Assembly: GCF_900096975.1 (NCBI RefSeq) | Contig: NZ_FMYQ01000010.1 | Location: forward strand, 1 to 64,000 | Source of the DNA: Paraburkholderia lycopersici | GTDB taxonomy: Bacteria > Pseudomonadota > Gammaproteobacteria > Burkholderiales > Burkholderiaceae | DNA: 64,000 nt | Direction: 5' to 3' | Part shown: positions 54,445 through 63,797 of the stretch, piece after piece | How the letters are laid out: every line of letters starts with the position of its first letter | Position numbering within the stretch: the stretch's first letter is position 1 | The notes under the pieces: model-generated | Seen by the model: only the letters and a program-made list of their open reading frames with translations | Database searches by the model: none | Told to the model about the DNA's origin: nothing | Program-made: the position numbers and the translations under genes

Positions 54445-55755
54445 ATGAAAAAACCCTCGCAATTCGATGCGATCGTGGTTGGCGCCGGCCCCTCCGGCAA
54501 CGCCGCGGCCTATGTGATGGCCAAGGCCGGGCTGAAGGTGCTGCAGATCGAACGCGGCGAATATCCCGGCAGCAAGAACGTGCAGGGTGCGATCCTGTAC
54601 GCGAAGGCGCTCGAAGAGATCATCCCCGACTTTCGCGAAGACGCGCCGCTCGAACGCCACATCATCGAGCAGCGCATGTGGATGCTCGACGACACGTCGT
54701 TCGTCGGCACCCATGTGCGCAGCGACGACTACAACAAACCGCCGTACAACCGCTACACGATCATCCGCGCGCAGTTCGACAAGTGGTTCTCGTCGAAGGT
54801 GCGCGAAGCCGGCGCGCTGCTGATCTGCGAAACCACGGTGAATCACCTCATCATGGACGGTGACCAGGTGGTCGGAGTGCAATGCGACCGCGAGCAGGGC
54901 GACGTCTATGCAGACGTGGTGATCCTCGCGGACGGCGTGAACTCCACGCTTGCACGCAAGGCGGGTTTTCACGGCGAAATCCAGGCCCGCAACGTCGCGC
55001 TGGCGGTTAAGGAGATTCTTTTCATGCCCGAAGAGACGATTCGCCAGCGCTTTAACATCGGCGAAGAGGAAGGCGTGGTGATCGAGATGGTCGGGCGCAT
55101 CACCGACGGGATGATGGGCACCGGTTTCCTCTACACCAACAAGGAATCGCTGACTATCGGCGTGGGTTGCATGCTGAGCGACTTCAAGAAAAACCCGAAC
55201 CGCACGAGCCCCTATGTGCTGCTCGAACAGATGAAGCATCACCCTTCCATCGCCCCCCTGATCGCCGGTGGCGAGATGAAGGAGTACTGCGCCCACCTGA
55301 TCCCCGAGGGCGGCTTCAACGCGATTCCACAGGTATACGGCAACGGCTGGATGATCGTGGGCGACTCGGGCGGCTTCGTCAACGCCGCACATCGCGAAGG
55401 CTCCAATCTCGCGATGACTACCGGGCGCCTCGCCGCCGAAACCGTGATCTCCGCGAAAGCGGCTGGCCGAGGGTACCGCGCGACCGCGCTTTCGCCATAC
55501 AAGGCCGCGCTGGACGGCAGCTTCGTCATGAAGGATCTTCACAAGTACCGCGACATGCCAGACATCCTGCACCGCAATCCGCAGTTCTTTACGACCTATC
55601 CGGATCTTCTCGCGAACGCGGCCCGCACCATGATCACCGTGGACGGCATCGACAAGAAGACCAAGAAACGCGAGGTCATGTCGAGCTTTCGCAGGAGCCG
55701 CTCGCTGAGCGGCCTCGTCGGCGACGCATACAAACTTTGGAGGGCATTTCGATGA
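54445..55755 (+). CDS. fixC: FixC, flavoprotein:quinone oxidoreductase-like subunit
   Basis: The 436-residue flavoprotein has FAD motif AIVVGAGPSGNAAAYVMAKA, YPGSKNVQGAIL, VVILADGVNSTLARKAGF and GWMIVGDSGGFVNAAHREGS. It passes the high-potential electrons to quinone during bifurcation. GAGGAG precedes the ATG. Its stop overlaps the fixX ATG (ATGA). Confidence 0.96.
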   Translation: MKKPSQFDAIVVGAGPSGNAAAYVMAKAGLKVLQIERGEYPGSKNVQGAILYAKALEEIIPDFREDAPLERHIIEQRMWMLDDTSFVGTHVRSDDYNKPPYNRYTIIRAQFDKWFSSKVREAGALLICETTVNHLIMDGDQVVGVQCDREQGDVYADVVILADGVNSTLARKAGFHGEIQARNVALAVKEILFMPEETIRQRFNIGEEEGVVIEMVGRITDGMMGTGFLYTNKESLTIGVGCMLSDFKKNPNRTSPYVLLEQMKHHPSIAPLIAGGEMKEYCAHLIPEGGFNAIPQVYGNGWMIVGDSGGFVNAAHREGSNLAMTTGRLAAETVISAKAAGRGYRATALSPYKAALDGSFVMKDLHKYRDMPDILHRNPQFFTTYPDLLANAARTMITVDGIDKKTKKREVMSSFRRSRSLSGLVGDAYKLWRAFR

Positions 55756-56051
55756 GCATGGTTTCCGTCAACGTCGAGGAAAAGCTGTTCCAGAACCGCT
55801 ACCGGGTCGACGCGGGGAGGCCTCACATCCGCATCAGGAACGCCGACGTCTGCACCAACGACTGCCGCGAGAAGAGCTGCACGTTCGTGTGCCCCGCATC
55901 GTGCTACAAGGTCGAGGGCAACGGTTCGGTCACGCTGATCACCGATGGCTGCCTCGAATGCGGCAGTTGCCGCATCCTGTGCACGGATCACGACAACATC
56001 GAATGGGAATACCCGCGCGGCGGGCACGGCATCCTGTTCAAGTTCGGCTAG
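55752..56051 (+). CDS. fixX: FixX, ferredoxin-like subunit
   Basis: The 99-residue protein carries two cysteine groups, CREKSCTFVCPASC and CLECGSCRILC, like the ferredoxin-like ETF-QO partner FixX. It completes the FixABCX complex at the membrane. It overlaps fixC by 4 nt. Confidence 0.95.
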   Translation: MSMVSVNVEEKLFQNRYRVDAGRPHIRIRNADVCTNDCREKSCTFVCPASCYKVEGNGSVTLITDGCLECGSCRILCTDHDNIEWEYPRGGHGILFKFG

Positions 56052-56061
56052 GGGAACGACC

Positions 56062-56388
56062 ATGAGCAAACCGCAACGGCACGTCTTCGTGTGCACCCAG
56101 AACCGCTCGCCGCAGCACCCGCGCGGCTCCTGCGGAGGCGGCAAGGGATCGGCCGCCCTCCTCCAGGCTTTCTGGGCCGAGCAGCAAAAGCGCAACGCGT
56201 ACGAAACGGTCGCGATCACTTATTCGGGCTGCCTCGGCCCCTGCGACCAGGGAGCCAATGTGGTGGTCTATCCGGAAGCCGTACTGTACCGCGGCGTGAC
56301 GCCCGACAACGTCGCGGAGATCTTTACTTCCCATCTCGAAGGAGGCGAGCCGGTCGCGCGCCTCGTCGCGCCGGAGGCGGTGTGGTGA
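56062..56388 (+). CDS. Thioredoxin-like [2Fe-2S] ferredoxin (Shethna type)
   Basis: The 108-residue protein reads MSKPQRHVFVCTQNRSPQHP, GSCGGGKGSAALLQAFWAEQ and SGCLGPCDQGANVVVYPEAV, the ligand pattern of thioredoxin-fold [2Fe-2S] proteins. In Azotobacter the Shethna protein FeSII of this kind shields nitrogenase against oxygen; the same role here is only a possibility. It starts 10 bp after fixX and overlaps the next gene (GTGA). Confidence 0.9.
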   Translation: MSKPQRHVFVCTQNRSPQHPRGSCGGGKGSAALLQAFWAEQQKRNAYETVAITYSGCLGPCDQGANVVVYPEAVLYRGVTPDNVAEIFTSHLEGGEPVARLVAPEAVW

Positions 56389-56873
56389 ATCTCCTTACCG
56401 GCGTGGAGTCGGCGGATCTGTTCGGCGGCGAGGCTCCCGCCGGCCTGCAACACCTGATCGATGCAGCGCGCGGCACCCCGCGCGCCGAAGCCGGCGCCGC
56501 GCTGTGGACGGCCGTGCTCATCGCGCCACAAAGCCTGCCGCTCTATTACCTGCTCTACAAATTCCATGCGTCCCGGGGCGAGCTGGGACAGGCGCACGAA
56601 GTTGCCCGCAAGGCGCTGGCCGTTGCCGCCCGGCAGGCCTCGATCGATCTCGACTGGCGATCCGTGCAGCCGGGCGACGCCGACTTCATGACAACCGGTC
56701 CTGCCCGGTTCTGGCTGTTCACATTGAAGGCGCTCGCATTCATCAGCGTGCGGCAAGGCGAACGCGCGATCGCCCTGGAGCTCGTGAACAAGCTGCGCAC
56801 GATCGATACAGGCGACCGGATTGGCTTTGGTGTCGTCGAAGCATTGCTCGCGCAGTCTCAATCACAAAAATGA
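56385..56873 (+). CDS. TPR-like nif-linked protein (paralogue of the gene at 41105)
   Basis: The 162-residue protein starts at GTG 56385, overlapping the stop before it. Helical repeats PLYYLLYKFHASRGELGQAH and ARFWLFTLKALAFISVRQGE, LVNKLRTIDTGDRIGFGVVE align closely with the 194-residue protein at 41105-41689. It ends the fix operon. It is probably an adaptor for nitrogenase-related proteins, but no partner is known. Confidence 0.8.
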   Translation: MNLLTGVESADLFGGEAPAGLQHLIDAARGTPRAEAGAALWTAVLIAPQSLPLYYLLYKFHASRGELGQAHEVARKALAVAARQASIDLDWRSVQPGDADFMTTGPARFWLFTLKALAFISVRQGERAIALELVNKLRTIDTGDRIGFGVVEALLAQSQSQK

Positions 56874-56892
56874 ATACGGCAATTCCCTCACC

Positions 56893-57630
56893 GTGCCCGA
56901 AGCCCAGCCGACGAGCAGAGTCCCACTCCATGAACCCGCAACTGGTGGCGTCGCCGCTGTCGATCGGGCGCTATGGGTACTGGCTGTACTGGCCGAAGGC
57001 GACGGCGGAATGTCGCTGAGCGAGATCGCGCACGCTACGGGTCTATATAAGAGCACTATCCTTCGTTTGCTCGCCTCTCTCGGCTGCGCAAATCTCGTTG
57101 CCCGGGGTCCGGACGGAAGATACGTCGTGGGTCCGGCCATAGCAAGACTGCATGCGACGTACATGCGGTCCTTTCCACATGCGGACCGCATCGTAGCGGC
57201 GTTGCACGAACTTGCCAAAACTACCCAGGAGAGTGCGGCGTTCTATGTCCGCCAGGGCGTGTCTCGACTTTGCCTGCATCGCATTGCCTCTATCCATGCT
57301 GTGAGGGACAGCATAGAAAAGGGCGATCTGCGTCCGCTGGGCGCGGGCGCGGCCGGGCGCGTGCTGCAAGCCTATGCACACCTCGGCGACCCGGCTCTCG
57401 GACGTCAGATCCGCCGTGAACAGGTTATCCTGCTCACCGGCGACTACGACGCTGAGTTGTCGGAAATCTCGGCCCCCGTGTTCGGGCCGGTGGGCGAAGT
57501 GCTCGGAGCGATTACCCTGATCTCGCCATCGGAACGCGTGCAGCACGTATGGGTTACTCCAGTCTGGGAAACAGCACGAGCACTCAGCTTCGAGCTAGGC
57601 GGACAATTTCCCGCACCGGCTGAGGTTTAA
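56893..57630 (+). CDS. IclR-family transcriptional regulator
   Basis: The protein has a winged-helix domain (GGMSLSEIAHATGLYKSTIL, RLLASLGCANLVARGPDGRY) and an IclR effector domain (SRLCLHRIASIHAVRDSIEK, PLGAGAAGRVLQAY, EISAPVFGPVGEVLGAITLI). The start is unclear: GTG 56893 is the first plausible codon after the TPR gene, but no good ribosome site is seen. It likely controls a catabolic operon, perhaps the ABC/porin/DapB-like group beyond the IS debris, rather than nif genes. Confidence 0.85.
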   Translation: MPEAQPTSRVPLHEPATGGVAAVDRALWVLAVLAEGDGGMSLSEIAHATGLYKSTILRLLASLGCANLVARGPDGRYVVGPAIARLHATYMRSFPHADRIVAALHELAKTTQESAAFYVRQGVSRLCLHRIASIHAVRDSIEKGDLRPLGAGAAGRVLQAYAHLGDPALGRQIRREQVILLTGDYDAELSEISAPVFGPVGEVLGAITLISPSERVQHVWVTPVWETARALSFELGGQFPAPAEV

Positions 57631-57933
57631 CACGGGAACAATGGTTCGGCGGTGATCTACTCCACAGGCGCTAATGGCGTTCGCGGCAGGGCACTCTGGC
57701 AACCCGACGAGCTGCAGTTTTACGTCGAAACCTGGCGTTTAATCCAATCACAAGAATAATTATTATTCGGTGCCCGAATGCATAATGATTGGTGACCTTA
57801 CCCCGCTGAAGTATCCCACCATAAACTCTCCCTCGGCCATGGTCGCTGGGACCCGGCTTGAGCCCCTGCTTTGGCGCGGTCTCCTGGAGGGCCGAATCTG
57901 GTCTTCGAAAGAAAGGATGAACTGCGGCGTCCG
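57631..57933. other. Intergenic stretch with palindrome, edge of IS debris
   Basis: No gene was recognised. A perfect AT-rich palindrome GAATAAT-T-ATTATTC lies at 57754-57768 in a low-GC patch, perhaps a promoter or regulator site. The region from about 57800 leads into a decayed transposase gene. Confidence 0.45.
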
Positions 57934-58689
57934 ATGACGGTCGTCAAGGTTGCGGGCAAGACAAACTCTTCTACTCCTTCAACCTTGACGATCACGTCCC
58001 GCAAACGCATCTGTTGCGCGACATTGATCGGTACTTCGAGCTCCACGGCTTATGCGAGCATTTGACGCCTCACTACAGTCATACGGGGCGTCCTTCCATA
58101 GATCCGGAACTCATGATTCGCATGCTGCTTGTGGATTACTGCTTCGGTATCCGATCGGAGCGTCGTCTTTGCGAAGAGGTTCATCTCAACCTTGCACATC
58201 GTTGGTTCTGTCGGCTCGGACTTGAAGACTCAGTGCCGAATCACTCGACGTTCTCCAGGAACCGACATGGGTGCTTTCGCGACAGCGAGGCTTTGCGGCA
58301 CGTCTTTGAATCCATTTTACGTCGCCGCATGAGTGACGGACTCGTTGAAGGCGAGGGATTCGCCGTGGACGCCAGCGTGGTTAAGGCCGACGCGAATCGC
58401 GCGCGGCGTGCATGGAGAAGAAGTGACTGACTGGCGCAAAGGCGATGGTCCGAGCCGTGCGGTTCGCAAGTATCTCGTTGCGTTCGAGAAAGCCAATCCC
58501 AATCCAGTTTCACCTGAAGACGCAGATCGGCACTCGCGCCGACAACGGAAGAACGTGGAAATGCTGTTCGCGCACTTGAAGCGAATCTTGAAACTTGCTC
58601 GATTGCGATTGCGCGGACCCAGCGGTGCGCACGACGAATTTCTGTTGGCCGCAACAGCGCAGAATCTGCGGCGAGTGGCGAAGCGGTAG
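57934..58689 (+). pseudogene. Decayed DUF772-type transposase (IS1182/IS5-like)
   Basis: Three frames must be joined. MTVVKVAGKTN starts at 57934, then LFYSFNLDDHVPQTHLLRDI-DRYF runs through RSERRLCEEVHLNLAHRWFC and HSTFSRNRHGCFRDSEALRH to about 58420. A last frame then gives NVEMLFAHLKRILKLARLRL up to 58689. The middle catalytic part is largely missing. The element is dead. Confidence 0.8.
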
Positions 58690-59186
58690 GCGCCGACGAG
58701 TCAGAACGCGGTGAAAACGATCGCTTGAGGGACGTCGGGGCGGCCGATCGTCTCCCGAAAACTCTATCGCAACTGCCGCACCAGAGAGTTGCGAACTCGA
58801 GCCGCCAAAAACATCCATGCCAAAAAGCGAGCTTTTCAACAGAATCGTCAGTGAGGACTCGTTCGACGTTATTGCTCAAAACCGGGCGTATTACGAGGAA
58901 GGAAAAGATAGAACCCAGACACGCCAAAGCGCTCGCCTCCCCTAATTCCGTCACCTCTTGTGCGTTACAGAAGCGACAAGCCGCATCCCCGACGCGTGAC
59001 ACGTTGATCCTCCTACTCAGCGTGACACGCAGTATGCGCGGCATTGTCAAATTGACGGAGATGGGGTGTGCCATTCCACGGCGATAAGGCTTCCTTCCTA
59101 ATTAGCCACGATGTTATCCACACCTGTCCAGCACTGCCAGACGAACAGACGCGCTTGAAGTGCTGCGCGATGGGAGGCGGCCTTTA
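58690..59186. other. Gene-free stretch between two dead transposases
   Basis: About 500 bp with no open frame that shows codon bias, ribosome site or family motif. It separates the IS1182-like and IS6-like remnants. No inverted repeats that would mark the ends of either element were identified. Confidence 0.5.
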
Positions 59187-59785
59187 TCCGGCGAAGTGCT
59201 GACGGATTGGACCACAACGCGAGAGAAACGCCTGAGTGCGCCGCGGGTCGCGAAAACCCTGCATCTGGCGCTCACGACGACGCGTGGGCTGATGACTGTT
59301 CTCGGTGCGACTGTTGACCCGGGTCGCTGCCGTTACGAATGCGTGCTTCAAGCCGGCCAGTTTGGGCAGCTCTGCCTTTGCCGCCGGATAGCTGCAGTTG
59401 ATCGGTAACGATCTTCCGAGGCACTGCGTGCGAACGCAGCACCCGCCTGAAAAAACGTTTGGCTGCGGCCTTGTCGCAGCACTTTTGTAGCAGTACATCC
59501 AGCTCGGTGACGTGTTCGTCCACCGCCCGCCACAGCGCGTACGGCTCGCCGCGCAGCTTCACGAACATCTCGTCGAGATGCCAGGTGGAACCCCGCTTGG
59601 TGCGTGCCGCCTTCGCGCGCCGCGCAAGCTGCGCGCCGAACCGCTCTCACCAGTTGCGTACCCTCGTAGCTGACCGCCTCGCCGCGCTCAAGCAGCAACT
59701 CCTCGACCTCCCGCAGGCTCAGGTTAAAGCGGTAGCGCCCCCCAACTTGACATTGCCTTTGCAACGGCCTGGACGCGGCTGGCAA
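59187..59785 (-). pseudogene. Decayed IS6-family transposase
   Basis: Fragments in three minus-strand frames match IS6-family transposase: RFNLSLREVEELLLERGEAV, then MFVKLRGEPYALWRAVDEHV-TELDVLLQK, then ENSHQPTRRRERQMQGFRDP and RTQAFLSRCGPIRQHFAG. Frameshifts at about 59640, 59480 and 59350 and a lost C-terminus show it is inactive. It is one of two IS relics just beyond the nif-fix block. Confidence 0.8.
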
Positions 59786-59948
59786 TCAGCCTTGGCCGGT
59801 TACCTATAAAAAAAAGCCTAAGAGCACGACGCAATATAGCATTCTCAATTTTTTTTGTGCCGGTTCTACTTGCCGCACGTCGCAGCCCCATGTGGAGGTC
59901 TCACCGGGCACAGCGCATACAAAGAGGATTTGGACAACGCGAGGACAA

Positions 59949-60794
59949 ATGAAAACACTCAATCGAAGGGAATTTTTGGGCTGCAGTGCTGCACTGTTAG
60001 CATCGGCGGCCTGTTCGGTGACGGCGACAGCATACGCTCAGTCGGGGTCGACGCTCGACGCGATTCGCAAGTCGCAGGTACTCAAGATCGGAGCAGTCGC
60101 CGACGGCGAGCCGAATTTTCACAAGGACCACACGACGGGCGAATGGAGTGGGATCTACATCGATTTCGCGAAACGTCTCGCGTCGTCCATGAATGTCCAG
60201 CTTCGGCTTTACGAAACCACTTGGGGCAATGCGATTCTCGATCTGCAGTCCGCGAAGATTGACCTTTTTCTCGGCCTGAATCCGACACCACAACGCATGG
60301 CCGTGATCGACTTCACCGATCCGCTCTACGACAACGCCTATAGCCTGATTGCCAACAAGAGCTTTACCGGGCGCACGTGGGGCGACCTGAACCAGTCGGG
60401 TGTCACGATTGCGGTTGACGTCGGCTCGTCATACGACAACCTCGTGACGAGCCTCTGCCCGAAGGCGAAGATCCTCCGATTTGAAACGTCGAACGCCGCC
60501 ACGCTGGCCGTGCAGACGCGCCGCGCCGACGTGCAGCCACTCGTTATCACGCTCGCTGCCGGTACCATCAAAAAAAATCCCGATATCGGCAAGCTGGTGA
60601 TTCCACAACCCGTGAAGCTCACTTCGTCGTGCGCGGGCGTTCGCAAAGAGCCGGACAAGGCATGGCTGAATTATTTGAACGCATGGCTTAAGACTATGCA
60701 TCAGAGCGACACGGTCAAAAACATCGTCTTCTCCAACATGGATCGACTGATGGGCGTGAAGCCGGCGGAAATTCCGGCAGTCGTCCAGTTTTAG
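59949..60794 (+). CDS. Amino-acid-type ABC substrate-binding protein (SBP_bac_3), Tat-like signal
   Basis: The 281-residue protein begins MKTLNRREFLGCSAALLASA, a twin-arginine-type signal peptide. The mature part starts ILKIGAVADGEPNFHKDHTT-like sequence (VLKIGAVADGEPN) with IYIDFAKRLASSMNVQLRLY, typical of polar amino-acid binding proteins. It is followed by a permease, but no ATPase gene is adjacent. The substrate may be an amino acid or opine-like compound. Confidence 0.88.
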   Translation: MKTLNRREFLGCSAALLASAACSVTATAYAQSGSTLDAIRKSQVLKIGAVADGEPNFHKDHTTGEWSGIYIDFAKRLASSMNVQLRLYETTWGNAILDLQSAKIDLFLGLNPTPQRMAVIDFTDPLYDNAYSLIANKSFTGRTWGDLNQSGVTIAVDVGSSYDNLVTSLCPKAKILRFETSNAATLAVQTRRADVQPLVITLAAGTIKKNPDIGKLVIPQPVKLTSSCAGVRKEPDKAWLNYLNAWLKTMHQSDTVKNIVFSNMDRLMGVKPAEIPAVVQF

Positions 60795-60814
60795 GCAGCA
60801 ACCCGGGAGTCATC

Positions 60815-61474
60815 GTGTACCACTGGAATTTCGATTTTCTGTATTCGTTCAAGTCTCTGCTGCTTGCAGGGACATGGTTTACCGTCAAATACACGGTGCT
60901 ATGTGTAGCGCTCGGGTTGGCGATCGGACTGGTTTCGGCATTGGCACGTCTTACGGGAAAGCGGTTCCTGACGATCCCGATGAATATCTATGTCGAAGTC
61001 TTCCGCTGTACGCCCGTGCTGGTTCAACTGATCTGGTTTTATTACGCACTGCCCGTACTCGTCGGCGTGGATATCTCCGCCGAGCTGGCATCGGTGCTCG
61101 CCCTGTCGTTGTATGGCGGAGCATTCTATTCGGAGATTATTCGCGGCGGGATACTGTCGATCGAACCTGGACAAACCGAAGCTGGCCAGGCATTGGGTAT
61201 GCGTGCGTTGCAGATCATGCGGCGAATCGTGCTGCCACAGGCATTCCGTCGCATGACCGCTCCGCTGATGAACCAGTCGATCATGCAATTAAAGAACACT
61301 TCGCTCCTATCGGTTCTCGCCGTACCTGATCTGGTCTATCAGGGGCAGTCCATTGCGCACGAAACGTATCGCCCGCTCGAATCATACACAGTAATAGCGC
61401 TCATTTATCTGGCGGTACTTCTGCCTGCCACGATGCTCTCGCGCAATATCGAGCGACGCGCCGCCGCGCGGTAA
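60815..61474 (+). CDS. Amino-acid-type ABC transporter permease
   Basis: The 219-residue inner-membrane protein starts at GTG 60815 (GGGAG upstream) and has several hydrophobic segments, the RCTPVLVQLIWFYYALPVLV segment and the EAA loop EAGQALGMRALQIMRRIVLP of HisM/HisQ-type permeases. A single permease gene suggests a homodimer. An ATPase must be supplied from elsewhere or lie beyond the window. Confidence 0.92.
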   Translation: MYHWNFDFLYSFKSLLLAGTWFTVKYTVLCVALGLAIGLVSALARLTGKRFLTIPMNIYVEVFRCTPVLVQLIWFYYALPVLVGVDISAELASVLALSLYGGAFYSEIIRGGILSIEPGQTEAGQALGMRALQIMRRIVLPQAFRRMTAPLMNQSIMQLKNTSLLSVLAVPDLVYQGQSIAHETYRPLESYTVIALIYLAVLLPATMLSRNIERRAAAR

Positions 61475-61611
61475 TTATCCCAGTTCTCACCGATGCCGAT
61501 GCACGTTGCCTGAATTCGGGCAACTGCCGCATCGGCACTCCCAAACCTTTCATGTACCAAAAAGCCACCGTAAAGCAACCGGGGATGCAGTTTTATTACT
61601 AAGGATAACCG

Positions 61612-62694
61612 ATGAAAAAATATCGAATTGGTGCATTGATGATCTGTGTGCCGGGCGTGGTCATGGCGCAAAGTAGCCTCACGCTGTATGGAGAAATAGA
61701 CGAAGGCATTTCGTACATCAACAACGCCGGCGGCGGCGCAGTCGTCAAGATGCGCAGCGGCGCGTGGGATGGTAGCCGATGGGGACTGATCGGGAGTGAA
61801 GATCTAGGCGGGGGCTACCGGACGATCTTCAGGCTCGAAAACGGATTCGATGCGACCTCGGGCGCGCTGGGCAACGGCGGCCGCGAGTTCGGCCGCCAGT
61901 CATATGTCGGCATCGAAACGCCGTACGGTAGTATCACGGCGGGACGGCAATACGACACGATCGTCGAGAATCTTGGCCCAATCCTAAGCAACGGGCGCGC
62001 CTCGTCGCCGATCTACGATCTGGACAATGCGGGCAATGACTGGGCGACCAACAACATGATCAAGTACAAGAGCCCGAAGTACTGGGGCCTTTCGTTCTCG
62101 ACGATGTATGCATTCGGCGGCGCGGCGGGGCATTTGTCAACGAGCAGTGCATTTGGGGCGGGTATGAACTACGCGCGTGGGCCGCTTTCTGCGGGCATCA
62201 ACTACACGTCCATCCGCGACCCATATCAGGTATGGTGGAACGGCACGGGCGCATCCAATATTGTCACGTTCGGGCCTTATTTGCCGAATGCCCGTGCGCT
62301 GAACATTTCCGCAGTCGGGGCCGCGTACCAGATCGGCGCTTTCGTCGCACGTACCGGCATGACTCACTCAGTGTTGACGGATTCGATTAACGGCAGCAAC
62401 GCGCAGTTCAACACGTACCTGATTCAGGGCGACTATATGGTGAGACCGAATCTCCGGCTTGCGGCCACGGCCGATATCACGAACGCTAACGTTGGCACAC
62501 TCGGAAAGCATCCGAAATACCGACAATACAACTTGCTTGCCGACTATATTCTGTCGAAGCGTACCGACCTCTATGCGTGGCTCATCTACGGCACGGCGGC
62601 TGGCGGCGCAACGCAGGCCCAGATCGGCCAGCTCGCCGCGTCGTCGACTCCCCGGCAGGTGAACGTTCATGTCGGTATCCGCCACCGCTTCTGA
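61612..62694 (+). CDS. Outer-membrane porin (beta-proteobacterial trimeric type)
   Basis: The 360-residue protein has a Sec signal ending at GVVMAQ (about residue 20). The porin hallmarks follow: SSLTLYGEIDEGISYINN, GSRWGLIGSEDLGGGYRTIF, FGRQSYVGIETPYGSITAGR-Q, and a C-terminal VNVHVGIRHRF ending in Phe. It allows diffusion of small solutes; here perhaps the substrate of the neighbouring ABC proteins. Spaced 137 bp after the permease gene. Confidence 0.95.
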   Translation: MKKYRIGALMICVPGVVMAQSSLTLYGEIDEGISYINNAGGGAVVKMRSGAWDGSRWGLIGSEDLGGGYRTIFRLENGFDATSGALGNGGREFGRQSYVGIETPYGSITAGRQYDTIVENLGPILSNGRASSPIYDLDNAGNDWATNNMIKYKSPKYWGLSFSTMYAFGGAAGHLSTSSAFGAGMNYARGPLSAGINYTSIRDPYQVWWNGTGASNIVTFGPYLPNARALNISAVGAAYQIGAFVARTGMTHSVLTDSINGSNAQFNTYLIQGDYMVRPNLRLAATADITNANVGTLGKHPKYRQYNLLADYILSKRTDLYAWLIYGTAAGGATQAQIGQLAASSTPRQVNVHVGIRHRF

Positions 62695-62707
62695 TACTAC
62701 GGCAGAT

Positions 62708-62730
62708 CCGGCGTGACTGCGTGACGCCGG
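62708..62730. terminator. Hairpin between convergent porin and dapB-like genes
   Basis: The stem CCGGCGT/ACGCCGG (7 bp) with a 9-nt loop lies 14 bp after the porin stop, in a 74-bp gap between convergent genes. No T run follows, so it would be an imperfect terminator. Confidence 0.4.
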
Positions 62731-62768
62731 CCCAGCCGGGTCACGCAATATCGGCACTTCGGTCGCGC

Positions 62769-63572
62769 TTACGCACTCACAGCGATATCGGCCACGCTAT
62801 ATAGCCCTGCTTTCCGGTTACGCAGAAAGCGGGCAGCCTGAAGGCTTCCATGCGCATAGACCGCGCGGTCGTCGCAGATGTGGCGGATCTCGATGCGTTC
62901 GAGATCGCCGATCAGCAGCGCGGTGTGCTCGCTAACAAGATTCCCTCCCCGCACCGAAGCGATGCCGATTGTCCCCTGTTTGCGCGGACCAGCCTGCGCA
63001 TCGCGCCCGTACACAACGATGTCGCCCCGGGGATAACCCCGTGCGGCGGCGACCACTTCGCTGAACCACAACGCGCTGCCGGATGGCGCATCGACCTTGC
63101 TGCGGTTATGCGATTCGACGATTTCGACATCGTAATCGCGAAGCAACGCAGCGGCCATTTCCAGCATGCGCGCCATAACGGAAACAGTCGGACTGAGATT
63201 GGCAGCATGTACGATGGGGATGTGTGCCGAGGCCGCCTGGATCTTCGCCAGCGTTTCGGCATCCTGTCCGGTTGTTCCGATTACCATCGCAGTGCCGTGA
63301 CGCAAGCACGGTTCGAGATAGTGGCACGTCGCGTCGGGAGCGGAAAAGTCGATGAGACAGTCGATCTTGTCGAGCGCCCGCTCGATGTCGTCGTCGATCT
63401 CGACATCGGTTGCCCAGTTCAGAAACGCCGTGGCGGATGTGCCGACGGCACGCGCGCCCTGTCGTGACAGCGCAGCACCGAATTCGAGGTCCGGTGCGTC
63501 CTGTAATGCACGGATCACCATTCTCCCCATACGTCCGGTCGCCCCGGCTACGCCTACTCGCCACAATTCCAT
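62769..63572 (-). CDS. DapB-like dihydrodipicolinate reductase family protein
   Basis: The 267-residue protein has the NAD(P) site GVAGATGRMGRMVIRAL, VIGTTGQDAETLAKI and ESHNRSKVDAPSGSALW. In DapB the last motif reads HHRHK-x-DAPSGTA; here the second and third basic/histidine positions are N and S, while the first His and the Lys remain. A diverged paralogue acting in catabolism beside an FAD oxidoreductase gene is as likely as true lysine/diaminopimelate synthesis. Confidence 0.82.
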   Translation of the reverse strand: MELWRVGVAGATGRMGRMVIRALQDAPDLEFGAALSRQGARAVGTSATAFLNWATDVEIDDDIERALDKIDCLIDFSAPDATCHYLEPCLRHGTAMVIGTTGQDAETLAKIQAASAHIPIVHAANLSPTVSVMARMLEMAAALLRDYDVEIVESHNRSKVDAPSGSALWFSEVVAAARGYPRGDIVVYGRDAQAGPRKQGTIGIASVRGGNLVSEHTALLIGDLERIEIRHICDDRAVYAHGSLQAARFLRNRKAGLYSVADIAVSA

Positions 63573-63797
63573 TCGCTATTCCTTGGTACATTGCACCGCT
63601 TTTTGATCTGATTTTCCAGATGCCGTCTATGCTTGCTGAGCAGTGCAGCTCTTTGAACGATACGGATCGAGAGTAGCACGCGCCCTTTTGCGGCTAGATA
63701 TAAAAAAGTCTTCAATGTTCCACGTTTCATTTATATCGAGGAATGTTTTACGTCCAGATAAGCTGCACGTATTCCAATTTTGTGCGTTTCACAGAGC

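Noticed and set aside
58725..59087. Open frame of 120 codons in the gap between two dead transposases
   Set aside because: No motif, unusual composition and position in decayed DNA; likely chance.
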